This document shows positions 48,192 to 57,853 of a stretch of DNA of 64,000 bases, piece after piece; positions within the stretch are counted from its first letter, which is position 1; each line of letters opens with the position of its first letter. The notes beneath the pieces were generated by a model. The model saw only the letters and a list, made by a program, of their open reading frames with translations, searched no databases and was not told where the DNA came from. Position numbers and translations under genes: made by a program. Where the stretch lies: contig JAIEMV010000003.1 in assembly GCA_019751875.1 (NCBI GenBank), positions 186,001-250,000 of the forward strand, written 5' to 3'. The stretch comes from Hyphomicrobium sp. (lineage in GTDB: Bacteria; Pseudomonadota; Alphaproteobacteria; Rhizobiales; Hyphomicrobiaceae).

Positions 48192-51152
48192 GTGCAGGCA
48201 GCCGGTACACAGCGTCAGGCTTTGGCGGAACGAATTCGCACAAGCGCATGGGTTCACCCGCCGCTCGACGATGAGCAGGGTCGGGGGCGCAGCGAGGTTT
48301 CATCCTTGCGTGATGAAATCAAACCGGATGAGGCGCTCTCTGCATTATTGACTTGGATGGCGGACCCGCGGCTCGTGGAATTCTTTGCCGGCGTGTTTGC
48401 GGGGTCTCCTTATCTCAAGGCACTGATCCGGCGGGACCCCTCCCGGCTGCAGCGCATACTTGCGGCGGACCCGGTCCAGTATTTTGCGAATCTGACGCAG
48501 CGACTGTATTTCGACATGGCGGCGGCGTCGGACATGGCGACCGCAATGCGTCTCGTGCGCGTCTATAAAACAGAAGTTGCGCTGCTCGCCGGACTTGCCG
48601 ATCTCGGGCACGTATGGCCTGTCATGACGGTGACCGAGACGCTCACCAAGTGCGCAGATGCCGCGACCCGGTCGTCCGTTGATTTTCTTTTTCGCATGTC
48701 GGCCGTCCGCGGGGACATCGCGATCGATCCAGCCTGCGCGGGAGCCGATACCGGTTACATCGTGCTGGGCATGGGTAAGTACGGGGCCGGCGAACTCAAC
48801 TATTCCAGCGATATCGATCTTATCGTGTTCTATGATCTTTCGCGTGCGCGACTTAAGGCCGGGATCGAGCCGTCGCCGTTTTTTGTGCGGATCACGCGCG
48901 ATCTCGTGCGCCTTTTGGACGAGCGGACGGCAGACGGCTATGTCTTCCGAACCGACTTGCGGTTGCGGCCGGACGCAGGGGCGACGCAGGTGGCACTCTC
49001 CACCGAAGCGGCCATGATCTACTATGAAAGCTGTGGGCAGAACTGGGAGCGTGCCGCGCTCATCAAAGCGCGTCCGGTCGCCGGAGACCTCGAAACTGGC
49101 GAGCAGTTCCTGGCTGAACTTTCGCCATTTATCTGGCGGCGCTACCTCGACTACGCAGCCATCGCCGACATCCACGCAATGAAACGGCAGATCCACGCCT
49201 TCCGCGGGTTTGGGAGCATCGGCGTGGCTGGCCATAACGTGAAGCTCGGGCCGGGCGGTATTCGCGAGATCGAATTTTTTGCGCAGACGCAGCAGTTGAT
49301 CGCCGGCGGGCGGCAGAAGGATCTGCGTGTGCGCCGTACGCTTGATGCGCTCCTGTGTCTCGAAGAGCGGTCATGGATTCGTCCTGAGGTGTGTGCGGAT
49401 CTGACAAAAGCGTATCTCGAACTGCGCCGCATTGAGCACCGCGTGCAGATGGTCGCCGATGAGCAGACACATGAGATTCCATCCGACGATGCGGCACTGG
49501 CGCAATTTGCGCGCTTTGCGGGTTTCTCATCGCTTGAAGACTTTGCGCGCAGCTATACGGAAATGCTCTCTGGTGTGCAGACGCACTACAGGGAACTCTT
49601 TGAAAGCGCGCCCGAACTAACGGGCGACGGCGCGAACATGGTCTTCGCGGGCGAACGCGACGACCCGGAAACCATCGCGCACCTGAAGAAGCTTGGCTTT
49701 TCACAACCTTCGGAAGTTCTGGCAACGGTGCGTGGCTGGCATCATGGTCGCTATCCGGCCGTTCGCTCGGCCCGCGCGCGCGAACTTTTGACGGAAGTAC
49801 AGGTCTCACTCGTCACCGCCTTAGCCGAAACCGCGGACCCTGACCGCGCATTCGCCGGCTTCGACCGTTTTCTGGCGGCATTGCCCGGAAGCGTGCAGCT
49901 GTTTTCTCTCTTGCGCGCCAATCCCGGCTTGCTGCGTCTCGTCGCGGACATCATGGGCACGGCGCCGCGACTGTCGCGGGTGCTCGCGAAGCGGCCGCGT
50001 CTGTTGGATGCGGTGATTGATCCACGAGCGCTGGCTGTGCTGCCGTCGGCAGCGGAGATCGATGCTGCCATCACAGCGGAAGTAGCCAATGCGACCAATC
50101 AGCAAGACATTCTTGATCGCACCCGCGTCGTGGGCAGCGAACAATCGTTTCTGATCGGCGTGCGCATTCTCTCAGGCAGCATTAATGCCAATCAAGCGGG
50201 TGGGGCGTATGCGTTACTCGCCGATCGATTGATCGCGGCGCTGCATGCTGTTGTTAAAGCTGATCTCGTGCGGTCGCATGGTTGTGTCGCCGGCGGTGGT
50301 GCAGCCGTCATTGCAATGGGTAAGCTTGGCGGATGCGAAATGACGGCGTCGTCGGATCTCGACCTCATCATCGTCTATGATTTTGATCCGGCCGTCAGCC
50401 AATCGGATGGCGAGCGGCCGCTGTCGCCCGGACAGTACTATGCGCGCTTCACACAGCGGCTCGTCACAGCGCTCACAGCGCCTACGGCGGAAGGGACGCT
50501 GTATGACGTCGATCTGCGATTGAGGCCTTCAGGTCAGAAGGGGCCGGTTGCCACTCAGCTGTCGGGGTTTGTCGACTATCAGGTCAAAGAAGCGTGGACA
50601 TGGGAGCATCTCGCTTTGACGCGGGCGCGCGTCGTCAGCGGGGCGCCCGATCTGCGTGCGCGCGTGGAGGGTGCCATTCGGGAGACGTTGGTGCATCCGC
50701 GTGATCGGGCGAAAGTGGCGGCGGACGTGCGGGACATGCGAGCCCGTATCGCTGCTGAAAAAGGCACAACGAACATCTGGAATTTGAAGCAAGTCCGGGG
50801 GGGGCTCGTAGATCTCGAGTTCATCACTCAATATCTGCAACTGGTGCATGCGGCCGAGCATCCGCAGGTGCTGGACCAGAACACGTGTGTTGCCCTTCAG
50901 AAACTCGGAGCCGCCGGGTGTCTCGATCCGGCGGAAGCAGAGGCCCTGATTGCAGGCACGCGGCTGATCCACGACCTGACCCAAGTGCTCCGGCTTTGTC
51001 AGGACGGAATTTTCGATCCGGCAGCGGCGCCAAAGGGGCTCAAGGAACTGGCCGCGCGGGCGGGCGACAGCCCGTCATTCGAGGCTCTGGAACTGAAACT
51101 CAAAGACATTCTGGCCGCGAACCATGCCCGGTTTGATCGGCTTATCGTGTAG
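48192..51152 (+). CDS. glnE: Glutamine synthetase adenylyltransferase/deadenylylase GlnE
   Basis: 986 residues. Two nucleotidyltransferase domains: GMGKYGAGELNYSSDIDLIV in the N-terminal deadenylylase half and AMGKLGGCEMTASSDLDLII in the C-terminal adenylylase half, each with the catalytic DxD. GlnE switches glutamine synthetase off and on under PII control. The frame is open far into the kinase gene; the GTG at 48192 with GGGAG six bases upstream gives the family length (E. coli 946). 31 bp after the kinase stop. Confidence 0.95.
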   Translation: MQAAGTQRQALAERIRTSAWVHPPLDDEQGRGRSEVSSLRDEIKPDEALSALLTWMADPRLVEFFAGVFAGSPYLKALIRRDPSRLQRILAADPVQYFANLTQRLYFDMAAASDMATAMRLVRVYKTEVALLAGLADLGHVWPVMTVTETLTKCADAATRSSVDFLFRMSAVRGDIAIDPACAGADTGYIVLGMGKYGAGELNYSSDIDLIVFYDLSRARLKAGIEPSPFFVRITRDLVRLLDERTADGYVFRTDLRLRPDAGATQVALSTEAAMIYYESCGQNWERAALIKARPVAGDLETGEQFLAELSPFIWRRYLDYAAIADIHAMKRQIHAFRGFGSIGVAGHNVKLGPGGIREIEFFAQTQQLIAGGRQKDLRVRRTLDALLCLEERSWIRPEVCADLTKAYLELRRIEHRVQMVADEQTHEIPSDDAALAQFARFAGFSSLEDFARSYTEMLSGVQTHYRELFESAPELTGDGANMVFAGERDDPETIAHLKKLGFSQPSEVLATVRGWHHGRYPAVRSARARELLTEVQVSLVTALAETADPDRAFAGFDRFLAALPGSVQLFSLLRANPGLLRLVADIMGTAPRLSRVLAKRPRLLDAVIDPRALAVLPSAAEIDAAITAEVANATNQQDILDRTRVVGSEQSFLIGVRILSGSINANQAGGAYALLADRLIAALHAVVKADLVRSHGCVAGGGAAVIAMGKLGGCEMTASSDLDLIIVYDFDPAVSQSDGERPLSPGQYYARFTQRLVTALTAPTAEGTLYDVDLRLRPSGQKGPVATQLSGFVDYQVKEAWTWEHLALTRARVVSGAPDLRARVEGAIRETLVHPRDRAKVAADVRDMRARIAAEKGTTNIWNLKQVRGGLVDLEFITQYLQLVHAAEHPQVLDQNTCVALQKLGAAGCLDPAEAEALIAGTRLIHDLTQVLRLCQDGIFDPAAAPKGLKELAARAGDSPSFEALELKLKDILAANHARFDRLIV

Positions 51153-51255
51153 TTCGCAGAAAATCTGCTCCGAAGGCGACGGATTGAGCGCGACCGGACC
51201 GTTGAACCTCTGAAAGCGGGGCGCTGGGCCCCGTGATCAGCCGGCGGAGGACGGG

Positions 51256-51948
51256 ATGAGTAGGACGGCAGGCATTCTATTGACGGGACTGTTGGTGGTA
51301 AGCGGGGCGGCGGGCGCGGTGGCTGCAGTGGCTGATCAGGAGGCGAGCGCCAAGGCCGCGCCGTCTGAGCGCGGCGCCGTGGGATTGAAGCGGTTCGACA
51401 CCGACCGGGATCAAGCTGTCACAGTCGACGAGTTTCTGAAGCGCCGGGTTGAGGCGTTCACGAAGCGCGACAAGAACGGCGACGGTACCTTGGACGCGCT
51501 GGAGCTCGGTGCAGCGCCGCTTGGCTTTCGTCAGCAGAGGCAAGAGCGCCGACTGGAGCGTCTTCTCGTCAGCCTCGATACCAACGCCGACAACAAGCTC
51601 ACCAGACAGGAATTCGAGGCTCAGCCTGTCGGCCAGGCCGGAGGTGGCAACCGCCGCGGCACACAGCGATCTGCGGAACGGCAGAAGCTGCTGTTCTCAT
51701 TCTACGATCGCAATGGCGATGGCGTGGTGGAGAAGGCCGAGTATGAGGCCGGCCGGAACGAAGAAACTGCATATGCGAAGCGCAAGCGCCTGCACGCTCT
51801 CGACCGCGATGGTGACGGCAAGGTGACGTTGGAGGAGTACACGGCCGATGCGCGTTTCCGCTTCCTGCGCCTCGATCTTGATCGCGACGGACGCATTACC
51901 GCGGCCGACTTGCCACCCGTCGAGCGGCAAAGTTGGTCGCAGCGTTGA
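51256..51948 (+). CDS. Exported six-EF-hand calcium-binding protein
   Basis: 230 residues. Signal peptide (GILLTGLLVVSGAAGAVAAV), then six EF-hand loops at about 48-60, 72-83, 108-120, 151-163, 183-195 and 208-219; the canonical ones are DKNGDGTLDALEL, DRNGDGVVEKAEY and DRDGDGKVTLEEY, the first and third are weaker. A periplasmic Ca2+ buffer or sensor. Start ATG behind GGAGGACGGG. Lies 103 bp ahead of the ECF sigma gene and may be part of its regulon or operon. Confidence 0.87.
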   Translation: MSRTAGILLTGLLVVSGAAGAVAAVADQEASAKAAPSERGAVGLKRFDTDRDQAVTVDEFLKRRVEAFTKRDKNGDGTLDALELGAAPLGFRQQRQERRLERLLVSLDTNADNKLTRQEFEAQPVGQAGGGNRRGTQRSAERQKLLFSFYDRNGDGVVEKAEYEAGRNEETAYAKRKRLHALDRDGDGKVTLEEYTADARFRFLRLDLDRDGRITAADLPPVERQSWSQR

Positions 51949-52051
51949 TTGGAAGCCGGCGACATTTAAGGATGAGGCTGGCGTTCGTGGCGTGAAGAGT
52001 GCAACAGTTGCGCGATCTTCATGGGCCGGCGCGCGAAGGCCGGAGTTTCGA

Positions 52052-52675
52052 GTGGCAGCGGGTGACGCGACGCCGGGCGGTCAGCCTGGCACCGGACGGC
52101 GAGGCGCGGATCGGGAGGATGAAGCCCTCCTGGTGCGCATCGCGGCACATGATCCAGCTGCGTTTCGGTTGCTCGTCGACCGGCATATGCCGGGGCTGAT
52201 CCTGCTCGCGCGGCGGTTGCTTCGAGATGAAGCGGAGGCGGAAGACGTGGCTCAGGAGGCGCTGCTTCGCCTGTGGCGGCAAGGGCAGGGCCTGGAAGTC
52301 GGGCCGGCGGGGGTCGGGCCGTGGCTGAAGCGGGTCGTGTCGAATCTCGCCATCGACAAGCTGCGTGTGCGTGGCCGCTTTGAAGTGACCGACGAGCCAC
52401 CGGAGCAGCCACAGGCGCCCGATCAACTCCGCCGCATGGAGCAGCGGGAACTGGCTGATCGGGTCGAGGAGGCGCTGCGCCAGCTTCCGGATCGGCAGCG
52501 GTTGGCATTGACGATGTTTCACTACGAAGGTCTCAGCATGCAAGAGGTGGGCGATATAATGGGGGTCTCGGCGGAAGCGATCGAGTCGCTGCTGGCCCGG
52601 GCCCGAAGGACCTTGAAGGTGGCGCTCGCGGCCGAATGGAGAGCGTTGCGCAATGATTCCGGCGATGGACTTTGA
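52052..52675 (+). CDS. ECF-type RNA polymerase sigma factor
   Basis: 207 residues. Region 2 is VDRHMPGLILLARRLLRDEA-EAEDVAQEALLRLWRQG; region 4 is LPDRQRLALTMFHYEGLSMQ-EVGDIMGVSAEAIESLLARA. The fit is to ECF factors used for envelope or metal stress. Start chosen at GTG 52052 with GGAG seven bases upstream; a longer form from GTG 51992 is possible. Followed directly by a one-TM anti-sigma candidate. Confidence 0.9.
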   Translation: MAAGDATPGGQPGTGRRGADREDEALLVRIAAHDPAAFRLLVDRHMPGLILLARRLLRDEAEAEDVAQEALLRLWRQGQGLEVGPAGVGPWLKRVVSNLAIDKLRVRGRFEVTDEPPEQPQAPDQLRRMEQRELADRVEEALRQLPDRQRLALTMFHYEGLSMQEVGDIMGVSAEAIESLLARARRTLKVALAAEWRALRNDSGDGL

Positions 52676-52721
52676 GCAGCGGTACGCGATCACGGACACT
52701 GCAGAGGCAAGGACACGGCGA

Positions 52722-53273
52722 ATGACAAAGGCAGATCAGTTGCGGCGGCTCGAAGCGGTTCTGAGTGCCTATGGCGCGGACCCGGCGCGGTGGCCTGCTG
52801 CCTATCGCGCTGAGCTTGAGACCTTAATCGCCGGTGATGCGGATGCCGCGGCGATGGTGGCAGAGGAAGCGTCTTTCGACCGGTTGCTCGATGCCGCACC
52901 GGACATCGTGCCTTTGGCGTCAGCGCAGGCTGCCAAGGATCGACTTCTCGCGCGCTTTGATGCCGAGACGGGTGAACATTCTGCGTCGGCGTCGGCGTCG
53001 GGACCATCTGCGACGGTGGTGCCGTTTGCGCCGCGCGCAGCAAAGCCCGTAGCTCCTGCTCATGCGCGCACGCTCTGGCGCGAGGTGTCGGTAATGGCGG
53101 CGGCGCTGCTGATCGGCTTCTTCTCGGTGTCCCAGGGTTTGCTGGAGGGGACTAGGCTGGACCTGTCACAGTTGAGTTCGGATGCTTCGCTGTCGGCTAG
53201 TGAGGCCGACGACGTGAGTTCTATCGCGCTGGGGACCACGGGAGTCGACGTGTCGGAGGAGGATCTGCTTTGA
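52722..53273 (+). CDS. Single-TM protein, probable anti-sigma factor
   Basis: About 183 residues. Helical cytoplasmic N-terminus (DQLRRLEAVLSAYGADPARW), Ala/Ser/Pro linker, one TM segment (VSVMAAALLIGFFSVSQGLL) and a short acidic periplasmic tail. No classic zinc-binding HxxxCxxC motif is present. Its place right after the sigma gene and before a periplasmic metal-sensor gene makes an anti-sigma role likely. Start uncertain: ATG 52722 (AAGGA upstream) or ATG 52653 (GGAGAG upstream, overlapping the sigma gene). Confidence 0.7.
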   Translation: MTKADQLRRLEAVLSAYGADPARWPAAYRAELETLIAGDADAAAMVAEEASFDRLLDAAPDIVPLASAQAAKDRLLARFDAETGEHSASASASGPSATVVPFAPRAAKPVAPAHARTLWREVSVMAAALLIGFFSVSQGLLEGTRLDLSQLSSDASLSASEADDVSSIALGTTGVDVSEEDLL

Positions 53274-53827
53274 GCGACACCTCCATGGCGCCTCCGAGTG
53301 CGAGCGCACCGTCCAGGGGATGGCGCTGGCTGCTCATTGGGTCACTGGCGCTGAACCTCCTGTTCATTGGAGGACTCGGCGCGCTCTGGTTCAAGGGGCC
53401 GCCGGGGCCCGGACATTGGGGCTCTTCGCAGACGGCCTTTGGTATCATGAGGTTTTCACGCGACCTTCCGCCGGAGCGGCGCGATGCTGTGCGCCAGCAT
53501 CTCAAGGAGGCGCGGCAGGGTCTCAAGGATTTGAGGGCGGAATTACGCGCCGCGCGGCTGAAGGCGGCGGAGGTGCTGGCGTCTCCATCTTATACGCCGG
53601 AGCAGTTAAAAGCAGCTTTGGAGACTATTGCTTCGGCTGAAAACCGCATGCGCGATGCGGGGAGTGCCGCGCTATTGAAGTCAATCGAGGAACTTACGCC
53701 TGAGGAACGGCAGAGGCTTGCCGAAGCGTGGACGCGGCGGCTCGAGAAGCCGCAGCGGCGAAGAGCCAAGTCCGACAAGGACAGTGCGACCGATGGTGCA
53801 TCGGAGAGCTACAAGGGAACTCCATGA
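53270..53827 (+). CDS. Periplasmic metal-sensor-like protein (CnrX/Spy type)
   Basis: 185 residues: N-terminal anchor (WRWLLIGSLALNLLFIGGLG), then a long helical hairpin (LPPERRDAVRQHLKEARQGL, LRAELRAARLKAAEVLASPS, YTPEQLKAALETIASAENRM, LTPEERQRLAEAWTRRL) of the periplasmic heavy-metal-sensor family. Start is a TTG at 53270 with GGAGGAGG upstream and a TTGA overlap with the anti-sigma stop. Expected to report periplasmic metal or stress to the anti-sigma protein. Confidence 0.82.
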   Translation: MSDTSMAPPSASAPSRGWRWLLIGSLALNLLFIGGLGALWFKGPPGPGHWGSSQTAFGIMRFSRDLPPERRDAVRQHLKEARQGLKDLRAELRAARLKAAEVLASPSYTPEQLKAALETIASAENRMRDAGSAALLKSIEELTPEERQRLAEAWTRRLEKPQRRRAKSDKDSATDGASESYKGTP

Positions 53828-53830
53828 GGC

Positions 53831-54874
53831 TCAGTTTTGCGCGGTGAAGAAGTCAGCCTGGGTCGGTCGATTGAAAAATGTCGTGACCTGCCAGCTTTCA
53901 TGATCGTCAATTTCCATGAGACTGGAGCCCTGCTGTTCCAGGAGCACGCGCGCGATGCACACCGGCAGCGGCGCTTGACCGACATCGGCGCGCGGCAGTG
54001 CTTTTTCGACGGTGATCGACAGCGAAACCGTTTCCGCGTCTTCTCGCACGTCAACGACAATAGAGCCGCCCCGACGCGCCCGGTCCATCGCTTCAGCGAG
54101 TAGATTGACGAGGATTTGCCGCGTCGGGCGGGTTTCACCCAAAATACTGCACTCAGACGAGGTGGGAATAACCACTTTCAGCCCGCGTGCAGTTGTTTCA
54201 GTCGCGTGGAACTCAGTGGCTTCGCGGACAAGATCATCGAGGTGAAGGGTTCGGACCGGCTCGACGCCATCTGATTTAGCAAGCGATGACGTCAGGGCGA
54301 GCGTGTCTTCGGTACATTTCAGAAGTGTGCGGCCGCACTCGCGGATATGGCGCGTATAGTCCCGGTAGCGGTCGTGGCCGAGAGGGCCGAAGAGTTCGGC
54401 GCTCATCAGGTCGGAGAAGCCTATGATGGCATTGAGCGGCGTTCTCAGTTCGTGGCTCATGCGGGCGGTCAGTTCAGCCCAGAGGTGACCACGCATTTCG
54501 GCTTCGCGACGGGCGCGGCTGGCCGTATCGGCGATTTCGACGAGGCGTTGCGACTGGCGTTCCAGATCGATGGTGCGGGTATCGTTGGCAGACATGCCAT
54601 CATCCGCGACGGATGGGGTTTGCGAGCGGGTGAGAGCAAGCACGACGAGTGCCAAGCCGGTCACAGTCAGAAACAAGGGCAGTGGCGGACTCGATGGGCC
54701 CATAACGGCGCCCGCGATCGCCATCAGGTGCAGGCCGGCAGCGGTCTGCAACCAGAGATCAGACGCAAACTGCTCTTTCAGTCGAGTGTCCTTCAGCCAC
54801 GTGGCCAGCCCGGTTTGCGAAGCCTGCGCAGGCGCAGACTCATCCCCTGGACAGGCGGACTCAATCCGCGCCAT
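53831..54874 (-). CDS. Histidine-kinase-like protein with degenerate ATPase domain
   Basis: 347 residues. Two hydrophobic segments (about 43-60 and 66-83), then the intact dimerisation/phosphoacceptor box ARMSHELRTPLNAIIGFSDL with H141. In the C-terminal region the N-box is replaced by VNLLAEAMDRARRG and no DxGxG or GxGxG motif is visible, so ATP binding is doubtful. It could act as a phosphate-transfer or phosphatase scaffold, like DivL or ChpT-type proteins. No response regulator gene is adjacent. Convergent with the metal-sensor gene, 3 bp apart. Confidence 0.8.
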   Translation of the reverse strand: MARIESACPGDESAPAQASQTGLATWLKDTRLKEQFASDLWLQTAAGLHLMAIAGAVMGPSSPPLPLFLTVTGLALVVLALTRSQTPSVADDGMSANDTRTIDLERQSQRLVEIADTASRARREAEMRGHLWAELTARMSHELRTPLNAIIGFSDLMSAELFGPLGHDRYRDYTRHIRECGRTLLKCTEDTLALTSSLAKSDGVEPVRTLHLDDLVREATEFHATETTARGLKVVIPTSSECSILGETRPTRQILVNLLAEAMDRARRGGSIVVDVREDAETVSLSITVEKALPRADVGQAPLPVCIARVLLEQQGSSLMEIDDHESWQVTTFFNRPTQADFFTAQN

Positions 54875-55017
54875 CCCATCCCCCTTGCCGTGTTGTCGTC
54901 AGTTCTGCCCAGTGCTTTCGGTCGATACTCAAACCGATTCGCATGGTCAGAATCACTGATTCGCGACTCACGTGTCGAGGGATAATAAATCGGGTCAAGC
55001 ACTTGGATTCGTTATGT

Positions 55018-57669
55018 TCATGCCTCGAGCATTTTGGTCACGATCTCGAAGACATCGCGGGAAATGTTCGTTGATTTTGCAACCCTTTGCAGCGCCTTGC
55101 GCGCCTGGGCCCGGCGGCCGGGCTCCAGGGATTTCCAGGACCGGAAGCAACCCAGCATGCGGGCGGCAATTTGGGGATTCAAAGCATCGATCTTGAGGAC
55201 TTCGGTTGCAAGGAAGTGATACCCGGCGCCGTCGGGGCGGTTGAACTGGAGCGGGTTCTGGAGGGCGAAGTTACCGATGAGAGCGCGAACCTTGTTGGGC
55301 ATCGCATAGCTGAAGAGCGGATGGCTCGTCAGCTCGCGCACGCGGTCCAACGCGTCCGGCAAAGTCGATTGCGCCTGCGCTGCGAACCAGGTGTCGATGA
55401 CTAGGTGGTCGGTCTTCCAGCGGTCGTGGAATGCATCCAACGCTGCGGCACGTTCGGGCATGTCGAGACTTGAAATCAAGACCAGCGCGTGGGCCTGGTC
55501 GGTCATTGAGGTTGCCTTACGGAAGTGATCCCACACACGTTTCAGGTCGCGCGGTTCGGCGCGGGCTGTGAGCAGGGTGAGGGCGGCGTTACGCAGGGCG
55601 CGTTTGCCGGCGCTGCGCGCGTCCGGTGAGAACGGACCGCGCGGAGATGATCCGACGTAGATCGCCTCCAGGTCTTCGCCAAGAGTAGTGGCGACGAGTT
55701 TCGTCAAATGGCTATGGGCGCGGTAGACGAGGTGGGGGTCGACATTGCGGCCGATCTCTCGTGCAACATCGGCTTGGCTCGGCAGGCGCAGCAATTCGGC
55801 CCGGTAGGCCGGATTCAAATTTTTGTCGGCGACGGCGAGGCCGAGGGCCTTGGCGAACGCAACGCCGCGCGTGGCGCGCTTTCCCTCCTTTAGAAGTGCG
55901 ACGTTCGCTATCAGTGTTCGGGTAGCGTAGATGTTGGCCGACTGCCATCGATTGAAGAGATCGGTGTCGTTGGCGATTAGGAATTCGAGGTCGCGATCCG
56001 ACAGGTCGATCGTCAGGTGAACCGGAGCAGAGAATCCCTGTAGCAGCGACGGAACGGGACGCGAGGGAACATCCACGAACCGGAACGTCTCGGTGCGCTT
56101 TGTGACATGCAGGACACCGTCCGGAACGGCATCACCCGTGTCGAGCTTGAGATCGATCGGCTGACCGTTGCTGCCCAGGAGCGCGATGCGCAGCGGAATG
56201 TGCAGCGGCTGCTTTTTGGGCTGACCTGCTGTCGGCCGCTGCATCTGCTCAACCTTGAGCGTGGCGGTTTTTGTGGCGCGATCCCAATTCAGGGACGTGA
56301 CAAGTTCCGGCGTGCCGGATTGGAGATACCAAAGCTTGAACTGGGACAGGTCGCAGCCCGATGCATCTTCGAAACATTTGAGGAAGTCTTCGATCGTCGC
56401 GGCATCTCCGTCGTGGCGCTCGAAGTAGAGATCCATGCCGGCGCGAAAACGTTCCACACCGAGCAGCGTCTCAATCATGCGCACGAGTTCGGCGCCTTTT
56501 TCGTAGACGGTCGGCGTGTAGAAGTTATTGATCTCGATATAGGTGTCGGGGCGCACCGGGTGGGATAGCGGCCCGTTGTCTTCGGGGAATTGCGTCGCCT
56601 TCAGCTGGCGCACATCGTGGATGCGCTGCACGGTTCGGTCGCGCTCGTCGGAGGAGAATTCCTGGTCGCGGTAGACCGTCAGGCCTTCCTTCAGACAGAG
56701 CTGGAACCAGTCGCGGCAGGTTATGCGATTGCCGGTCCAGTTGTGGAAATACTCGTGCGCGACCACGCTTTCGATTGCCTCGAACATGGCGTCCGTCGCG
56801 GTTTCGGGCGAGGCCAGGATGAGACGGTCGTTGAAGATGTTGAGGCCCTTATTCTCCATGGCGCCCATATTGAAGTCCGACACCGCAACGATGTTGAACA
56901 CATCAAGATCGTATTCGCGGCCGAAGCGCTTTTCGTCCCAGGCCATCGAGCGCTTCAAGGCATCCATCGCCCATTCGGCGCGGCCCTCCTTGCCGTGCTC
57001 GACGTAGATGCCGAGGTCAACCTTGCGGCCCGACATGGTTTTGAAGGGGGAACGAATGGCTGCAAGATCGCCGCCGACGAGGGCGAAGAGGTAGCAAGGT
57101 TTGGGATGCGGATCATGCCAGACGGCAAAGTGGCGTTTGCCGCGATCGAGTTTGCCGGCTCCGACAGGGTTTCCGTTGCCAAGGAGGACGGGCGCCACGT
57201 CGGTCTCGGCCTCGATTCGGGTCGTGTAGACCGAGAGAACGTCGGGACGGTCGAGGAAGAATGTGATGCGGCGGAAACCTTCCGCCTCGCACTGTGTGCA
57301 GTAGATCCCGCGGGACCGATAGAGCCCCTGTAACGCGGTGTTGGCCTCCGGATCGACGGTGACGACAGTTTCCAGCGTGAAGGGGGCGTCGGGGACTTTT
57401 GGCAGCACCAGATGCGTCGCCGATTGGCGGTATTGGCCTGCCGGGAGCGGCTTGCCGTCGAGCTTGATGCTTTGCAAATTGAGATGTTCGCCATCCAGCT
57501 TGAGCGCGCCGGGCTTGCCGCGGTGGGCTGGGTTCGGTCGGATCGACAGTTTCGAGCGGACGAGGGTATCGGTGGGATGGAGGGCGATATCCAACTCGAC
57601 CGAGTCGATGAGATACGCCGACGGGCGGTAGTCATCGAGGCGAATTGGGCGAGGCGTATCGGTTTTCAT
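55018..57669 (-). CDS. pepN: Aminopeptidase N
   Basis: M1 zinc metallopeptidase that removes N-terminal residues from peptides in the cytoplasm. 883 residues. Substrate-binding GAMEN at 269-273, zinc motif HEYFHNWTGNR with H305 and H309, and E328 in LKEGLTVYRDQEF. Ends with the long helical C-terminal bowl (FALQNPLQFNRPDGAGYHFL, ARKALQRVAKSTNISRDVFE). Length fits E. coli PepN (870). Start ATG 57667-57669; a GTG at 57741 would add 24 residues. Divergent from eutB. Confidence 0.95.
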   Translation of the reverse strand: MKTDTPRPIRLDDYRPSAYLIDSVELDIALHPTDTLVRSKLSIRPNPAHRGKPGALKLDGEHLNLQSIKLDGKPLPAGQYRQSATHLVLPKVPDAPFTLETVVTVDPEANTALQGLYRSRGIYCTQCEAEGFRRITFFLDRPDVLSVYTTRIEAETDVAPVLLGNGNPVGAGKLDRGKRHFAVWHDPHPKPCYLFALVGGDLAAIRSPFKTMSGRKVDLGIYVEHGKEGRAEWAMDALKRSMAWDEKRFGREYDLDVFNIVAVSDFNMGAMENKGLNIFNDRLILASPETATDAMFEAIESVVAHEYFHNWTGNRITCRDWFQLCLKEGLTVYRDQEFSSDERDRTVQRIHDVRQLKATQFPEDNGPLSHPVRPDTYIEINNFYTPTVYEKGAELVRMIETLLGVERFRAGMDLYFERHDGDAATIEDFLKCFEDASGCDLSQFKLWYLQSGTPELVTSLNWDRATKTATLKVEQMQRPTAGQPKKQPLHIPLRIALLGSNGQPIDLKLDTGDAVPDGVLHVTKRTETFRFVDVPSRPVPSLLQGFSAPVHLTIDLSDRDLEFLIANDTDLFNRWQSANIYATRTLIANVALLKEGKRATRGVAFAKALGLAVADKNLNPAYRAELLRLPSQADVAREIGRNVDPHLVYRAHSHLTKLVATTLGEDLEAIYVGSSPRGPFSPDARSAGKRALRNAALTLLTARAEPRDLKRVWDHFRKATSMTDQAHALVLISSLDMPERAAALDAFHDRWKTDHLVIDTWFAAQAQSTLPDALDRVRELTSHPLFSYAMPNKVRALIGNFALQNPLQFNRPDGAGYHFLATEVLKIDALNPQIAARMLGCFRSWKSLEPGRRAQARKALQRVAKSTNISRDVFEIVTKMLEA

Positions 57670-57853
57670 CGGGTATGATCTGGGCTCATCGACGGTGTTG
57701 CGACGTGCAACGACACTAGGGTGATGCGCTGCTTTCGTCACGCGTTATGCCTTGATTGACCGCAGACGTAAGCGAGGCTTGAAGTCGGCCGCGGGCATCT
57801 GTGATAGTGGCATGGGGCGCCTCGGAAACATGGATGCCGTTGGAGGGCTGAAC

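Noticed and set aside
57742-57853. Leader of eutB examined for a cobalamin riboswitch
   Set aside because: Only about 110 bp and no recognisable B12-box; too short for the full element.
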